Source of the DNA: Anaeramoeba flamelloides
Lineage: Eukaryota; Metamonada; Anaeramoebidae
Assembly (NCBI GenBank): GCA_027625915.1
Contig: JANTQA010000048.1
Location: 5,667,001 to 5,731,000 of the forward strand
Direction of reading: 5' to 3'
DNA length: 64,000 nucleotides
Positions 10,201-22,879 of the stretch are shown here, in pieces (position 1 is the stretch's first letter; every line of letters starts with the position of its first letter). A model generated the notes under the pieces. That model was not told the DNA's origin. It searched no databases and worked only from the letters and a program-made list of their open reading frames with translations. The translations under genes and the position numbers were made by a program.

Positions 10201-11317
10201 AGAAGAATATTTTAAAAAATGGTGCCAAGATGGAATATATCCTAGTAAAATATATTTAAGGAACCAATTGTAAATATAAATATTTTCATTTATTTCTTGA
10301 TTTTTTGTTTAATATTTGATACAAATACCTTTTCTTGATCCAATTTACTATTTTTATTTGGAATGGAAAATTTTTTTATTGAAAAAAAAATAAGAGAAAC
10401 AAATTCTTCAAATTTTTTAAAGAACGTTCCTAATCGAATTTTAATATAATTTTTGATTTAATTCTTCTAAAAATTATTTTTGATTCAAAAAAATATTATA
10501 TTTTTCCAATTTTTCTTCAGATAAATACATTTAATGGACAAATTCATTTGATTTGATATTTATTTCTTTCCCATTAAATTGAAAATTCAAATTTTTTTTG
10601 TATAATAAATTTGTTTACTTTTGAAATGAAATTTTTTATATCGTTTTTTTTTTTATTGTTAAAATAATTTAATCATATTTATTTAATTTTTTAAACATAA
10701 TTATTTGTTTTTTTTGTGGATTTTGATAACAAATATTTGAAAAATGAATATTGAAAATAAAATTATTTGAAAAAATTTTCTTCAAAAAATAATAAATGAT
10801 AGGGAATAGGGTCAATATAATCACTGGTAGGTTTTTACTTAATAAAAAAATCCAATTGGAGTAAAATAGTCTGGAAATATACAATATACTACAATTTAAT
10901 TTATTTTCCCATTTTTGATCTAATCAAGTTTATTCAAATAGATTATCTTTTATTGTTTGGTCTTTCCAAAAGAAATGATTTGTTTTAAATAAACATCTTC
11001 TCACGTATATTTTTTAGCTCGTTCTAGGATTAATTCCAAGCATTCACTTTTAGATATTTCTGAACTAAAAACATAATTTAAGGATACCAAAATTTAACTC
11101 AAAAAAAAATTTTAAAAAATAAGAAAATGTTAAGATTCTTGCCTTATTTCCTTTGGTTGTTTTCGAAAACCGATTAAACTAATGATATTTTAGATTCAAA
11201 GTTTTAATATTGTATGATCCTCGAAAAAGATTTTTTATGAGGTATTCATAATGAAATTTTCATAAACAAGGGATTTTTTTACCGTCTTAGGAGAATCAAA
11301 ATTAAATCTCCTTTAAA

Positions 11318-11846
11318 GAGGGTGAAAAGACCAGACAAGATATTTCGATTGTGTGTTGGCAATTAGATCAAACAGAAGTTTAAAACTTCGTTTATTACAG
11401 TCAATTCCACTTTTAAGACACAAACTTTCAATAAAATTTATAACACAGTAAAAATCTCAAATTAAGGTACAAAAATTCAAATAATAGTAAAATAATATGT
11501 GTTAAAAAAAATTTAAACTTTTGTGCCTTAATTTCGAGATTTTTTTTTTTATCCCTTTAATTTCGTTGCAAGTTTGTGCCTTAAAAGTGGAACTGGCTGT
11601 AATTGTTTTAATAATTTACCTAATTATATTCTTAATTCAAGATTGGTAAGGTTTTCTGCTATATTTCCATTCTTGTTAAGGAATGTTTTGTTCAAAAATT
11701 TTGATTGAAAACAAGATAATATTCCCGATTGAATATAATTAGGTTAATTTCTGAAACAACTAATAATCCAAAGTTTTAAACTTCTATATTCAATTTAATT
11801 TCCAACACACAATTGAAATATCTAAGTAGGTCTTAAAAAGGTTTAA
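11318..11846. repeat. Inverted-repeat (fold-back) element carrying a nested MITE
   Basis: The text near 11328-11388 (AAGACC...ATTGTGTGTTGG...AGAAGTTTAAAAC) is matched in reverse complement near 11775-11838. A second inner pair (CCTAATTATATTC near 11628 and GAATATAATTAGG near 11733) is also inverted. A Tc1-type MITE sits between the arms at 11396-11601, which implies later insertion. Arm identity is imperfect, so the element is not very young. Confidence 0.55.
11396..11601. mobile_element. Tc1/mariner-type MITE, family M copy 1
   Basis: A 206-base element bounded by TA dinucleotides. It begins CAGTCAATTCCACTTTTAAG and ends with the inverted form (CTTAAAAGTGGAACTGGCTG). It is internally non-coding and largely self-complementary. 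TA flanks and CAGT ends are the hallmark of Tc1/mariner-mobilised elements. It is nested within the inverted repeat 11318-11846. Confidence 0.7.
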
Positions 11847-12103
11847 AAAATGTTCTAATTATGATCCTCCTTAAAACTACTTTTGTAACTATTTTTGAAT
11901 ATTTTTTTTTACACAGTCTTTTTTAAGACACAAGTTAAATTCAGAATAATCCATGAAATTCCTAATAACCGATGACAAAAGAACGTCACTTATACTTTGC
12001 CAAAGATTTTTACTTTTTCTCATTGTCAGTTCGAGTTGAATTTATCAAGTAAATAATATGATTAAAAAATCATTTTTATCAATTTTGCTTCTAGTTAATT
12101 TTC

Positions 12104-15100
12104 ATGACTTCCAAAATCATTGATTTTGATACCGAAATTACTGCTGATTCAGTAGAGTGGTGCCCTTATAGCATAACAAATGACATTTTTGTTTGTGGTA
12201 TGTACGGTTTACTTAAAGCAGAAGGCGAACAAACACGACATGGCAAAATATATCTTTACAGGTTTAAGGATAATGAAACTGCTCGGCTCCAAAGCCTTAA
12301 CACTTCTGGATCTCTTGATTTGAAATGGTTTCCTTATCTTACAGAAAATAATGTTGGTTGGTTAGCAGAGGCTGGTGCTGATGGGTGTGTATCCCTTTTT
12401 TCATTTGACAGCAGCGATTGCAGTTTAGCATTAAAGTCAAAAACGCCTTCTCTTTCAATCAACGAAGGGAAATTACCTCTTGGCTTATCAATTGCTTGGA
12501 ATAATTACGTAATACAAAAGTAAAATTTCACTTCACGATTTCATTTTTGATATTTTCTACCAATCATAATCAATAATTACTTGAATTTGATCAAATTCTT
12601 CTTAACGAGTGAAAAAATAGACTCCTATTCTTCTTCTTTTTGACACAAAGCAGAATTTTAAATTAGACTTTTTTGGAATTTCTCATTTATTTGAATTTTG
12701 ACAATTTCCCAAAACAAACACTAATGTTAATTAAAGAATAAAAATAAAAAAATATTCATTCATTTTTGGGAAAACAAAGAACAAAAAAGAACAAAATAAA
12801 CTGGATTCAAAAAACCACCAACACACAATTCTGAAAAGGAAAATATAAAGTCGAAATGATTTACGGAATTAAATAATGTAAATTTGACTTTGATCTCTGA
12901 AACATTTTTTGAAAAACTGAATGAAAAGTTTGCTTCATTTATTTTTCATCAAATAGTAAGGGTGTTGGAAACATACACAAAAAAATAATACACACCACCC
13001 TTGGGCTGATTAAAAAACAAAAAATTTTTATTTTTTGTGTGAAGGAAGCTCGTACATTTTACCATTTTTGAAAAATTTTAATTGTGTGAACCTTACTAAA
13101 AAATAATACAAGAGTGCCACCAGATACAGGATCTTAAAACAAAAATTACATTTACTCAATTTGTGAAAAGAAAACGAACCCAAAGTAAACTACAGAGTTG
13201 AATCTTTCGATCTTTCCATTTTTTAAACCTTTTTTTTTTTTTGATTTAATTTTAGGTTTTCTTAAATTTATGCTTTGAATTTGAAAAATATATTCTGAGG
13301 TGCTTGAAATTAATCCTAAAACAAACCAAAAAAATAGACCAGAGAAGGTGTATATTTTAAACAAATATTTTCTTTTTAGAAGACCAAACAAGAAAGATCA
13401 CCTTTCCAAATGAACTTGTTGAAATCAAGAATTGACAAAAAAAAAAAAATTTCAAAGTATATTTTAACCGATGTTTCTTCTTTATCTTCTTAATTTGATG
13501 AAGAATAAATAAAGTGGTAGCCTTGAATTTCTAGATCATGTTCCTATTTATTAGTATTTAAATAAAAATCTTTTTTACGTATTTCCTTTCAAAATTCAAT
13601 TTTCAAATATTTGTTATCAAACAAAACTAAAACAAAGTATACTATTTCAAAAATTAAAGAAAATGATTTAAATTCTCAGAATCAAAAAACAGTTACAAAA
13701 GATTCAACCAAAATAATTGAAAAATTTAGAAGAAAATTTCAATAAGATTGAGAATTATTTTGAGTTTCTCGATTTAATCCAAAATAAATAATTATAAAGC
13801 CAACCAAATTTGCCCAATAAACCTTTATTCAAAAGATCTGATTCCACATTGTTTGGAATTTTGGATCTCAAAAATGAAAAAGAAAAATTTTCAAAACATT
13901 TTTATTTTGAAGAAATCTCACTTTTAGTAATTTCTGAGAGTTTGTAGGAACAATAACCTTGAAATTTTAATCTTATTTTAATAATACAAGAAAAATAAAT
14001 AAAAATATTTAACAAATGAAGACGAGAAAAAAATTGATCATTTATTTTGATTTTACAAATAATTTATTCAATTTCTTAGAAATTTAAAAGATCAGGCAAT
14101 ATTCAATTCCAAATATTCAGAGTATAAACAACATATTGTGATTATTTAAATTAGTTATTTGATAATCTCTATTATTTTTTTTTCATTAGAATTATTTATT
14201 TGAATTAATTTTATTTGTTTGAAATTATTAACAAAAATTGAGAAATAATAATAAACTCTATGTTGAGTTTAACCTTTGTAATATTTACTAAGCTACTGAA
14301 AATACATAAGATTGGATTATTGGTTGTTTCCTTTTATGCTATATATGTTGAAATGGTCAAAATCACCACTGTTTTCACCTGGTTTGTGTAATACCGTAAT
14401 TACCAGTAGTTAATCCCAGGTACAAGGCAACCACATATAAGAAGAAGCGAAATTGCCACCAACACTTCTCTTCTTCAATAGTTGCCTATCAAATTATAAC
14501 AATAGCATGTTGATTATTTTTCTTCTTCTCTTCAAAATCATTTTCCAGTCAAAGTATACTAGTTGTGGTGAGTGAGTTATATGTGTTGAAAGAGTTTAAA
14601 TGGATATTAGAAGAAAAAATTTCTTTTGGGAAATTCCAAAATTGAAATCATTTTTTTATATTATGCTTTTTTTTTTTTCGATTTTTTTTTTGATTCCCTA
14701 AATTTGTTAGCAAATTTCTTTTCTATTGCAAAATCTCTATCCACTAAGTCAAAGCATGTTATTCTAATGCTATTGAAAAAGTGAAAATGATTTTAGAGAA
14801 AACATATATTACTTTCTATTGGAATTTTCTTTGGATCTTCAATAGTAGATCAAAAAGAATATTGTTGTTTTTCTCAATGTGTACACCTACTAAGAGTTTT
14901 TAGTTTTTCAATTTTTAAGAAAATCTATTGATTAATTAATTTTCTTTTATTCAAATTACAACTATTATTTGATGTTTCATATTCTACGTATTTCTTATTT
15001 GTTCTTTAAATGATCGATTATAAAAAAATAATTGGTATTTGAAAAAAATGTTTTTTTTTTTGGATAGCCCCTTTAACTGAAACAAGGTTTATATATATAA

Positions 15101-16356
15101 AAAAAACTAAAAAAAAATTCTTTTTTAAAAAAAAGGAAACTCAAAAAAAGTAAATGAAAAAATAATAAAAAATGACTTTTATAATTTATCTGAAAGATCC
15201 ATTTAGAACTTATCTTCATAAATGATCAAAGTTATATTATTTGTATTAACTTTGAGTATTTTTATTTTTGAATACAATATTCTTTGCCAGTTATTTAACG
15301 TTTTTAATTTATAAAAAAATTGAAAAATCTACAAAGCTATTTTTGAAATGAACTATTCCCGATTTACAATTTTTGTGTTTTAATGTCTTGGTTTGTTTTT
15401 TTATATAATTCTCTTTAAAAAGTAATACTCAACAAAATAAACATTTTTTAAAACCTGAAAACATAAAATAAAATAAAAAATAAAAAAAACAAAACAGAAA
15501 TGATAGTCTTGCAGTAAGTTTACAGAATGGTTCAATCTCAATTATGAATTTTACAAATACTGAAGGTTTGGAATTGGAAAGAAATTGGAAAGCGCACGAC
15601 TACGAAGCCTGGATCACAGAATTTGACAAGCATAACCCAGAAATTTTATATTCTGGGGCAGATGATTGTTGTTTAAAAGGTTGGGATCTACGAACGGATT
15701 GTAAACAATCAATTTTTAAAAAACGATTTGATGTGGGTGTTACATCCATACAATCACATCCATCCTTAGAAAATTATTTTGCAACTGGGGGGTAATTATT
15801 AATTGCTTTTTTTTTTTACTTTTTTTGTTTTTATTTATTGATCTTTTTCGAAAAAAATCAAAGGTGTATTTCTATCAAAGTAATAGATACCTTAACACCC
15901 CGTTCTAATTAATCTAATTATTTTTATTTTTATTTTTATTTTAATCCTTTTTTTTAATATTAATTTATTTTTAGATACGATGAAACGTGTAGAATATGGG
16001 ATAGAAGATCGATGAAATCACCATTGACGGAATTTAAAACTGGTGAAGGTATATGGAGAATTAAATTCCATCCAAATCCAAAATTGTCGAATTTAATATT
16101 ACTTGCTTGTTGTAGAAATGGAGCCCAAATATGGGACCTCAATAACCTCCCACCCACAAACGAAAATTCAGAATTAAGTGCAAAGAGAATATGCCATTAC
16201 AAACTACATGAATCCTTAACGTATGGTGTCGATTGGAATATGTCAGAGGTATATGACGAAAATATTTTGGAAAGAAATGTTTTCACCTTTGCTAGTTGTT
16301 CATTTTATGATAAAACTTTACACGTTTGGAAATATGACAAAAGCAATCAGAATTAA
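12104..16356 (+). CDS. DPH7: DPH7 (diphthine methyl ester esterase, WD40 protein), three exons
   Basis: DPH7 removes the methyl ester from the diphthine intermediate on elongation factor 2 so that DPH6 can amidate it, in the cytosol. Exons I infer: 12104-12519, 15498-15791, 15975-16356. Introns: 12520-15497 (gtaaaa...acag) and 15792-15974 (gtaatt...ttag). All phases fit and give 363 aa, near the usual length of the family core. WD40 blades are visible: KAHDYEAWITEFDKHNPEIL, YSGADDCCLKGWDLR, ATGGYDETCRIWDRRSM, EGIWRIKFHPNP and the terminal ASCSFYDKTLHVWKY. The strings EAWI, GxWRIKxHP and SFYDxxLHxW are typical of DPH7 rather than other WD40 proteins. The first intron is unusually long and holds no recognised nested gene. 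Confidence 0.9.
12520..15497 (+). other. Intron 1 of DPH7 (2,978 bases)
   Basis: It is bounded by gtaaaa and acag. Most of it is AT-rich and without obvious repeats. A more GC-rich block at about 14270-14600 stands out, and a minus-strand frame at 13152-13391 has one hydrophobic segment, but neither could be assigned. Confidence 0.7.
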
Positions 16357-17005
16357 AATCAATTATATTTTTCAAATAAATATAATTTTTATTTGTTGTT
16401 ATAATTTTTTTTTTTTGATGTCTTTTTTCATTTCTTTTTTACAATTACCCAATTATTTTTTCAAAAAACTTTTTGAAAGCTCAAAATTTAAATATACAAA
16501 ATTTTTCTTTTTTGTTTAATGGGTTTATTTGATCCATAAATTTAAAAATAAATCTGAAAACAACAATAGAACTTCAATATATTCTCTGATTTAATATTTT
16601 TTTAAGTTTTAAATAGCTGAGAGAAGAAGAAGAAGAAGAAGAAGAAATACTTAATTTTCCATTGATTTGAACACAAATAGCTTTTTATTTTATTAATTCT
16701 CCTTAAATTTTAATTGATTAAGATGGCATTGTCATTTTGGTTATAATTTGATTTCCTTTTTTCATAATGTTAATTGTGATTTAATATTTTCTTTTTAATC
16801 CTCAAACAATGTTTTTTAATTTTTAAAAGATAATTTTCGATCTAACTCAAATCTAAGTTTTTTTAAATTAAAGAATTGCTTTTTTATTTCTCTCATCTAA
16901 ATGAGGTTATGAAAATTGAATTGTTTAAATTAGTTACTAGTTCCTTTCGATCTTTTATTTAAAATTATTATTGTTTTTTTTTTATTTCTAATTAAAAAAG
17001 TTAAA

Positions 17006-17213
17006 TACAGTCAGTTCAACTTTTATAGTACAGCTTTTCAATTTAATTTAAGGTACTAAATAAAATTCATAAATTAAGCCACTATATTCAGATTCTAGGA
17101 AAATAATATTTGAGTAAAAAAAACAATTCTAAAAAATGTATCTTAATTTGGGATTTTTTTTTGTGCCTTCAATTTCATAGAAAGTTTGTACCTTAAAATG
17201 AAAATTACCACAA
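17006..17213. mobile_element. Tc1/mariner-type MITE, family M copy 2 (diverged)
   Basis: The left end TA-CAGTCAGTTCAACTTTTA matches copies at 11396 and 22157. The right end is recognisable (GTACCTTAAAAT) but decayed. Length is about 208 bases as in the other copies. It is the oldest-looking of the three. Confidence 0.6.
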
Positions 17214-17382
17214 TAAAAACCGTTGAACATAGTGAATTGGGGAAAAGTTCTTTACATTTTATTGACAACTCTTTACACATCAAACTTTTGTTCTTTAAAA
17301 TCTTATTTTTAATATAAAGCCACAATTCGTCTGGGTATTTTGTTGTTTTTTGTTTCTCTATTTTCTTTTTTCTTTGCCCCAT
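17143..17382 (-). CDS. Small reading frame of unknown function running into a MITE
   Basis: ATG at 17382, 79 codons. The first ~53 residues (MGQRKKKIEKQKTTKYPDEL followed by a Cys- and Lys-rich stretch, CKELSIKCKELFPNS) have a protein-like composition and lie outside MITE copy 2. The rest is translated from the MITE end and is probably not original coding sequence. It may be a first exon (a GT follows ...CSTV) or a relic of a DNA-binding domain. No family was recognised. Confidence 0.3.
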   Translation of the reverse strand: MGQRKKKIEKQKTTKYPDELWLYIKNKILKNKSLMCKELSIKCKELFPNSLCSTVFIVVIFILRYKLSMKLKAQKKIPN

Positions 17383-20300
17383 ACATCAACTCAATAATGA
17401 TCTTTCTTGATTCCATTATCTAACTCATGCTATATCAAACTTAGACTGTTTCCATTTTTATACTAGTAGATTATTTCCAAATTGATTTCTTCTTGTGTTG
17501 TTTTTTCATTTTTTAACTGTTCAATATCCATAAATAAAAAAAAAATGAAATAATAAATAATTAAAATGAAAATCACCAATAAGTAATTATTTTATGTACA
17601 ATCAAATTCATTGGTATTGATGATTTGAGAGGCGTACCCTATTGTTTGAAAAGGGGTTTTTATATTTTTTATATTACCATTTTAAGTTTATTTTGTTAAC
17701 ATTTTTTTATTATTAGTTTTTCTTAGTTACTCCAAGTTTTCTAATCATAAGAGCTTTGATGAAAAATTCCCAACAAGAAGATAAATTTCATTATTTTGAT
17801 TAATCATATTAAATATTTTCTGTGTTTTTTTTTTCCCTAAGGATAACATTTTTATTTAATTTTCTTTTCTAAATTTTTGACAATTTTTTTTTTTTTCATT
17901 TGATTCTGATAAATTTTTATCTTTCACAATAAAAAATTAACTAATTAATACTTTTGTAATATTGAGTACAATAATCACATTTTTTACATTTTTTCTCTTT
18001 TTTTTTTTTTGTTTTTTGTAATCATATTTTTTTTAAGACAGATGGATATATATTTTACCAATTTTTTAACCTTCTAAATTTTAGAAATGTGACACATGAT
18101 ATTAATTTTTAGATAATTTTTTTATTTTAAAGTTAATTTTTTCTTTTTTAATAGTTTTATATTATTCTTGTATTTTCCAACTTTGATTGTTTTTCAAATT
18201 ATATAGGTATTTTTTTTTGATCTTTATTTTTAAATCATTAAAATACACTGTTTCCTTATTATAAATTTCATTATTAGATTTATAGTTAAATTTAATAAGT
18301 TATAAAGATGAGATTTTAAAATAATTACACTATTTTTAGAGGAAAATTGGGGAAATTCTATTTAAAAACATTTTTGAAAATGTTCGATAATCCCAATTCA
18401 ATTAAATATGGGAAATTTCTTTGTTAAAAAAAAAAAGAGAAATTTTTACATTTTTCACCTTTCACATTTTTTTCCCTTCAAAGATCCGTCCTTCACAAAA
18501 TTGATTTTAAAAATTCAAAATTTCCATTTCAAATCTAAAATTCCAAAATAATTCTTCAAACCGAATTAAATATTTTTTAAAGTTGTTTTTAAAAGTTTGA
18601 AGTGTTTTTAAATTTGGAATTGAAAATCTCATTAAAGTCATTTATTTTTTAATATTTTCAATAAAAAATTTTTCTAATAAAAGATCTAAATTATTTTGTT
18701 GTATTTCTGAGTGATTGACTTTTTTAAATCTGAAATTAGTATTTTTTTTTATCTTTTTCTTCAGAATGAAAATTATTTTTGAGAAGCGAAACTAAAATAC
18801 CACAATAAAAAAACTGAATGAAAACAAAATCAAGTTAATTAAATCAAATAGAATCAATTAATTGTTTTTTTTTCTAATTTCCCAAGTGAGACAATTGATA
18901 TTTTATTTGAAAAATAATTTTATTCAAAAGTAGCTCCTTATTATTCTTTTATTTCAACCTTTGTTTAATTGTATTCTTTGTTTAGAAATCAAATAACCAG
19001 CCGTTACATATAGATTTTTAATGAATTTTATTCTGAATCTATCTCTAAAGTATCAATTTAAAATAGAAGTTTGATTTTTATTCGTAATCCTTCAATCAAA
19101 TATTTGTTTGGTTTTTCTTGAAAGCCTGTAAATAAAAATTTTGAGATCTTTTTCTTAATTGGCACTTGTGTGACTTTGGATTTGTTCAAAATTTCTTTTT
19201 TTGAAGACTGCTGGAGTAAATAACTCATGTTTGAACCTTTAACCCCTTTCTCGAATGTAATCTATGATTTTTTTTTTTAAGGATTTGATATTTGAAGAAA
19301 GGAAAATAAGTCATGACTCTTGGTTCATATCATAATTGAGTTTGGAGGTTAGGTATTGAATTAAAGTAAATGGTTCTTAATATTAAATTCTTTAGTTTCA
19401 AAAATTTCCTCCTAATTACTAATTATGTAGATAAAAAAGATTTTTTTGAAAAAAGAAAGAGTACAACATTGAAATACACAAAACAAAGTACAACTTTTCA
19501 ATCTTTGAAATAAATTACAGTTTAATTATTCTCAGTCCTCACAAATAGTTGGTAAATTTTATTAAAATAATGCTATTTATCTTTTCTCTATGGGTTTTTT
19601 AATAATAAATGTGCCACAATTTTCAATTCATTTTCGCTATCTCCTTTTTTTCATTTGCAAATAGAGATCAAGAATGATATTGATATATGTGATTATTTAT
19701 TTATTATTATGATTCTTTTTTTATTCTACACAGATAAGAGAAGAACCCTTAACAAAAGTAAAGTTTGAAAATTGAAAACAATAAGAATCATATCAAATAT
19801 TTTCCCATTTATTAATCACAAATCAGTATTGGGCTGTATTCTCATTGACCACTAGCTTTTTCTTTACTAAGCCGATATTTTTAGCCTGAGTTCAATGTTA
19901 GTTTCGTCCCAAAGTTGAAAATTAGGTTATTGACACAATTAGAATGGAAACTTTTTAAAAAATGTTAAAAGTAAGAGGCTAATTACAAATTTTGTTGAAA
20001 TACTTTTACAAAGCCCCAAAAAAATTAATAGACAGAGCCACTTACCTGATTGCTTTTGAATTTTTAATAAAAGGATTTGCCTTCTTTGTAACATTCGGGA
20101 TTAAGAAAATCAAAAAGAAAGGGTATGATTATTTGTTTAACCAACTAAAAATGAACCTAATTTTATTAGATTTAAGCAAAATACCCCAATTTAGATTTAT
20201 TTTGTAACACCCTCCTCGAAAAAGGGTTACTTAACCTTTGTATTGTCTCCAAAAATGAGAAAGTTAAAGTCATTTTTTTTACAATGAAAACTTCTTTTTT

Positions 20301-20432
20301 TGCTTTATTATTAATAATATTCTTTTTACCACACGTTTTATCAATTAAACCATCTTGCAAAAATGAAATAAACGACAACGTAAATTTTTTGAATTAATTT
20401 ATCTTCTTATCGTCTCATAATTCTATTTGCTT

Positions 20433-20463
<31 letters not shown>

Positions 20464-20464
20464 G

Positions 20465-21006
20465 ATAATAACTTCCAACTTAAAGTTTTTCAATAAATGC
20501 CGTAAACAAATTCCTCTTGGTGGAGGCACTGTGTTTGGTTTAACTTCTAACAATTTTTTTGGTCCTGGTGCAACAGGTACGGGTTGTTTGCTTGTGCTTT
20601 TAATCTTTCCTTTTTGGTATTTTGGAACACATGGCACAATAAAAGTTACTCGTCAACAATTAATTAAATTCCACCAAATGCGATTTCTTCTCATTAACCT
20701 ACTTCACAGAACTTGTAAGTAGTCCTCTTTTATTTTTTTGAATGTTTTTACAATTACTAACCGACCTCAAATTAATCGAAAATTAAATTTTTTTGGTTCG
20801 AAGTATTCGAGATTTCGTCGGTATCACTCACACCAAAAGAGTTGTTTTTAATTTGTAATTTTTTTTTTTTTCCATTTTTTCAAGGTAAACACAATTTTGG
20901 AATAAAAAAAAACTATTTTAGAATTATCTCCAAAACATTTATTTACTCAATGAAACTATTTTCGGATTGTACCAAAAACGTTTATTTTCAGACAGCCTTA
21001 AAGTAG
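20465..21006 (+). CDS. Unidentified two-exon reading frame with a hydrophobic segment; start not found
   Basis: The frame 20465-20714 reads ...IPLGGGTVFGLTSNNFFGPG... then LLVLLIFPFWYFGTHGT and ends at a consensus donor (T|gtaagt, 20715). The next acceptor, ttcaag at 20884, restores the frame exactly (T+GT makes Cys) for KHNFGIKKNYF...TALK, with TAG at 21004. GC falls from codon position 1 to 3 on this strand, as expected for coding in an AT-rich genome; the opposite-strand frame does not show that order. One membrane-like segment is visible. The N-terminus is missing: a poly-T run precedes the frame and no ATG fits. No family was recognised. Confidence 0.4.
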
Positions 21007-22156
21007 TCCTCCAGAATAACAACAAAAATGCGGGCTTTTTGTTCAGCATTTTTTTTTTTTCAATATCCCCCCAAACAAATGATCATTGGTACGTAATATT
21101 AACTATTATACCAAGACAACAAAATACTCTATTCTTCATAATTTATAAAAAAGAGAACTTTAATAAAGGCAAGTTTTAAAAATAAATTAACAACAAAAGA
21201 TCTTTGCATGAGTTTATCTACTTTCCGAATTCCTTTAAAAACCATATTTAAATAAACTTTAATTTGAGTACAAATATTTCAAGTCAATGAAATTAAGGAT
21301 ACTCATTAATTCTAACATTTGTTCAAGGAAACACAAAAGAAGAATTTTGTAGATCGAAAATTACTGTAAATTTCAAACATTTCTAAAACAAATTTTTGAA
21401 AAAAATTAACAGGTTCAAATTTTATTTATAAAAAAAAACCACAAAATTCAAATTCGAACAATTTTATACTTTGAAAATTGAATTATAAGCTCTGTTGGTT
21501 TTTTATATCAAACAAAAATTAGAATTTTTATTATATTTTTTAACTTATTGGAGAGAGGTGATCCAACAAAATTACATCCTGTTTGCTGTTAGGCTTTTTT
21601 TAATTCAAGAAATAAACTAAAAATTTATTTAATTTTCTTTTAATTTCAAAAATTAAAAAAAATCTAGGCACCCCACTGCACTTTCTGAAACCCCAAATTT
21701 ATTTAGAGTTCAAAAAATATTAGAATTTTTAAAAATCAAAAATTGAAAATTAGGTTGAGCTATTTTAAAATAGGCAAGACTAAAAGTTTTGAAAGGTGTT
21801 ACCCAAATTTATGAAAAGAGTGAATAAAACAGTTTGAGAAACACTTTTGAGTACCTTTACTGGTAACTGTTTTATAATAACTGATCCTAATTTTCAATTT
21901 TCAATTTTTAAAAATTCTAATATTTTGTGGCCAAATACGAAACTTTTCTTCTCAACAGATCCAAACCACTGGAAAAAACAACAAACAATACGTTTTGTTT
22001 ACTCGAACAATTCTTGGAATTGATGAATATCCTTAAGGTTATACATAAAACACTTAAAATTAAATTTAGGGTTTTATTGCTCAGCTGTATTTGGCAGTTG
22101 AATTATTGCACCCAAAGCAAAACAACATCTTTAAAAAAAAAAACTATTCTAAACAG

Positions 22157-22366
22157 TACAGTCAGTTTCACTTTTAAGGCACAAACTTTTAACGAAAATT
22201 AAAGTATAAAAAAAAAAAGACAAATTAAGGCACAAAAAACGAAATTTTTTTTTTTACAGAAATTTTTTATTAAAAAGAATTCTCATTTTTTGACTTAATT
22301 TGATTTTTTTTTTTTATACTTTAATTTTCGTTGAAAGTTTGTGTCTTAAAAGTGGAACTGACTGTA
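22157..22366. mobile_element. Tc1/mariner-type MITE, family M copy 3 (best preserved)
   Basis: A 210-base element with TA on both sides. The left end is CAGTCAGTTTCACTTTTAAG and the right end CTTAAAAGTGGAACTGACTG. The terminal inverted repeats run over about 50 bases (GCACAAACTTTTAACGAAAA against TTTTCGTTGAAAGTTTGTG), so the element is nearly a hairpin. It is non-coding. Confidence 0.75.
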
Positions 22367-22879
22367 TTCAAAATTTATTTTGGAAAAATTAAAAACATTA
22401 ACAGCTTGAAATATTTTTGACAAATACTATTCAAATAAAAGAATATTTTAACACCACTTTTCAACTCCCAAAAAATGAGTTTTTTATGTGATAACAATTT
22501 TCATAAAAATTTTGCAATTTAGATTTTATATACTGTTAAATTATAATTTAAAAAAAATTTAATTTTACATCAAAGCCTGATAACAAGCAGTCAAATTAAT
22601 TTGACATTTTCCTTGTTTTTCGATTGATTTTGAAAAGATTGTTGTGTTTATTCGACGAATTGTTGTAAAAAACTATTTTGGAAGAAATTCAAATGAAAAT
22701 TTCACCTTTATTAATTGGAAAAAGACAGTATTTTATCATTATTTTTTTATGAATTAGAAAAATTAAATATTTCAATAATTCGTTAATGTGCTTTTTTATT
22801 TGTTTTCAAATAAATTATTTGTATTAGAAAATCATCTAAAAACTCTCAAATGATTCCTTTCGAAACACCATTCCTAAAA

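Larger units (their letters stand above)
9240..12103. other. Intergenic region with repeat B copy and nested inverted-repeat elements
   Basis: The interval lies between the MePCE stop and the DPH7 start. It contains repeat B copy 2 (about 9640-10200) and an inverted-repeat element (11318-11846) with a TA-flanked MITE inside. The remainder is AT-rich with homopolymer runs. No further gene was recognised. Confidence 0.6.
16357..20464. other. Gene-poor region downstream of DPH7
   Basis: About 4.1 kb of AT-rich DNA. It contains a short GAA-type run near 16622-16646, MITE family M copy 2 (17006-17213) and a minus-strand reading frame overlapping that MITE. A frame at 19983-20207 has some hydrophobic segments but no ATG and was not assigned. 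A T29 run lies at 20435-20463. Confidence 0.55.

Noticed and set aside
13152-13391. Minus-strand 79-codon frame in DPH7 intron 1 with a hydrophobic segment
   Set aside because: It lacks an ATG, and its composition is what AT-rich DNA gives by chance.
20407-20637. Minus-strand Pro/Lys-rich frame opposite the orphan two-exon gene
   Set aside because: Its apparent start is GTG, its Lys run comes from the poly-T tract, and codon-position GC favours the plus strand.
20796-20845. GGTTCGAAG text resembling a tRNA B box
   Set aside because: No A box or cloverleaf can be built around it. No tRNA was found in the window.
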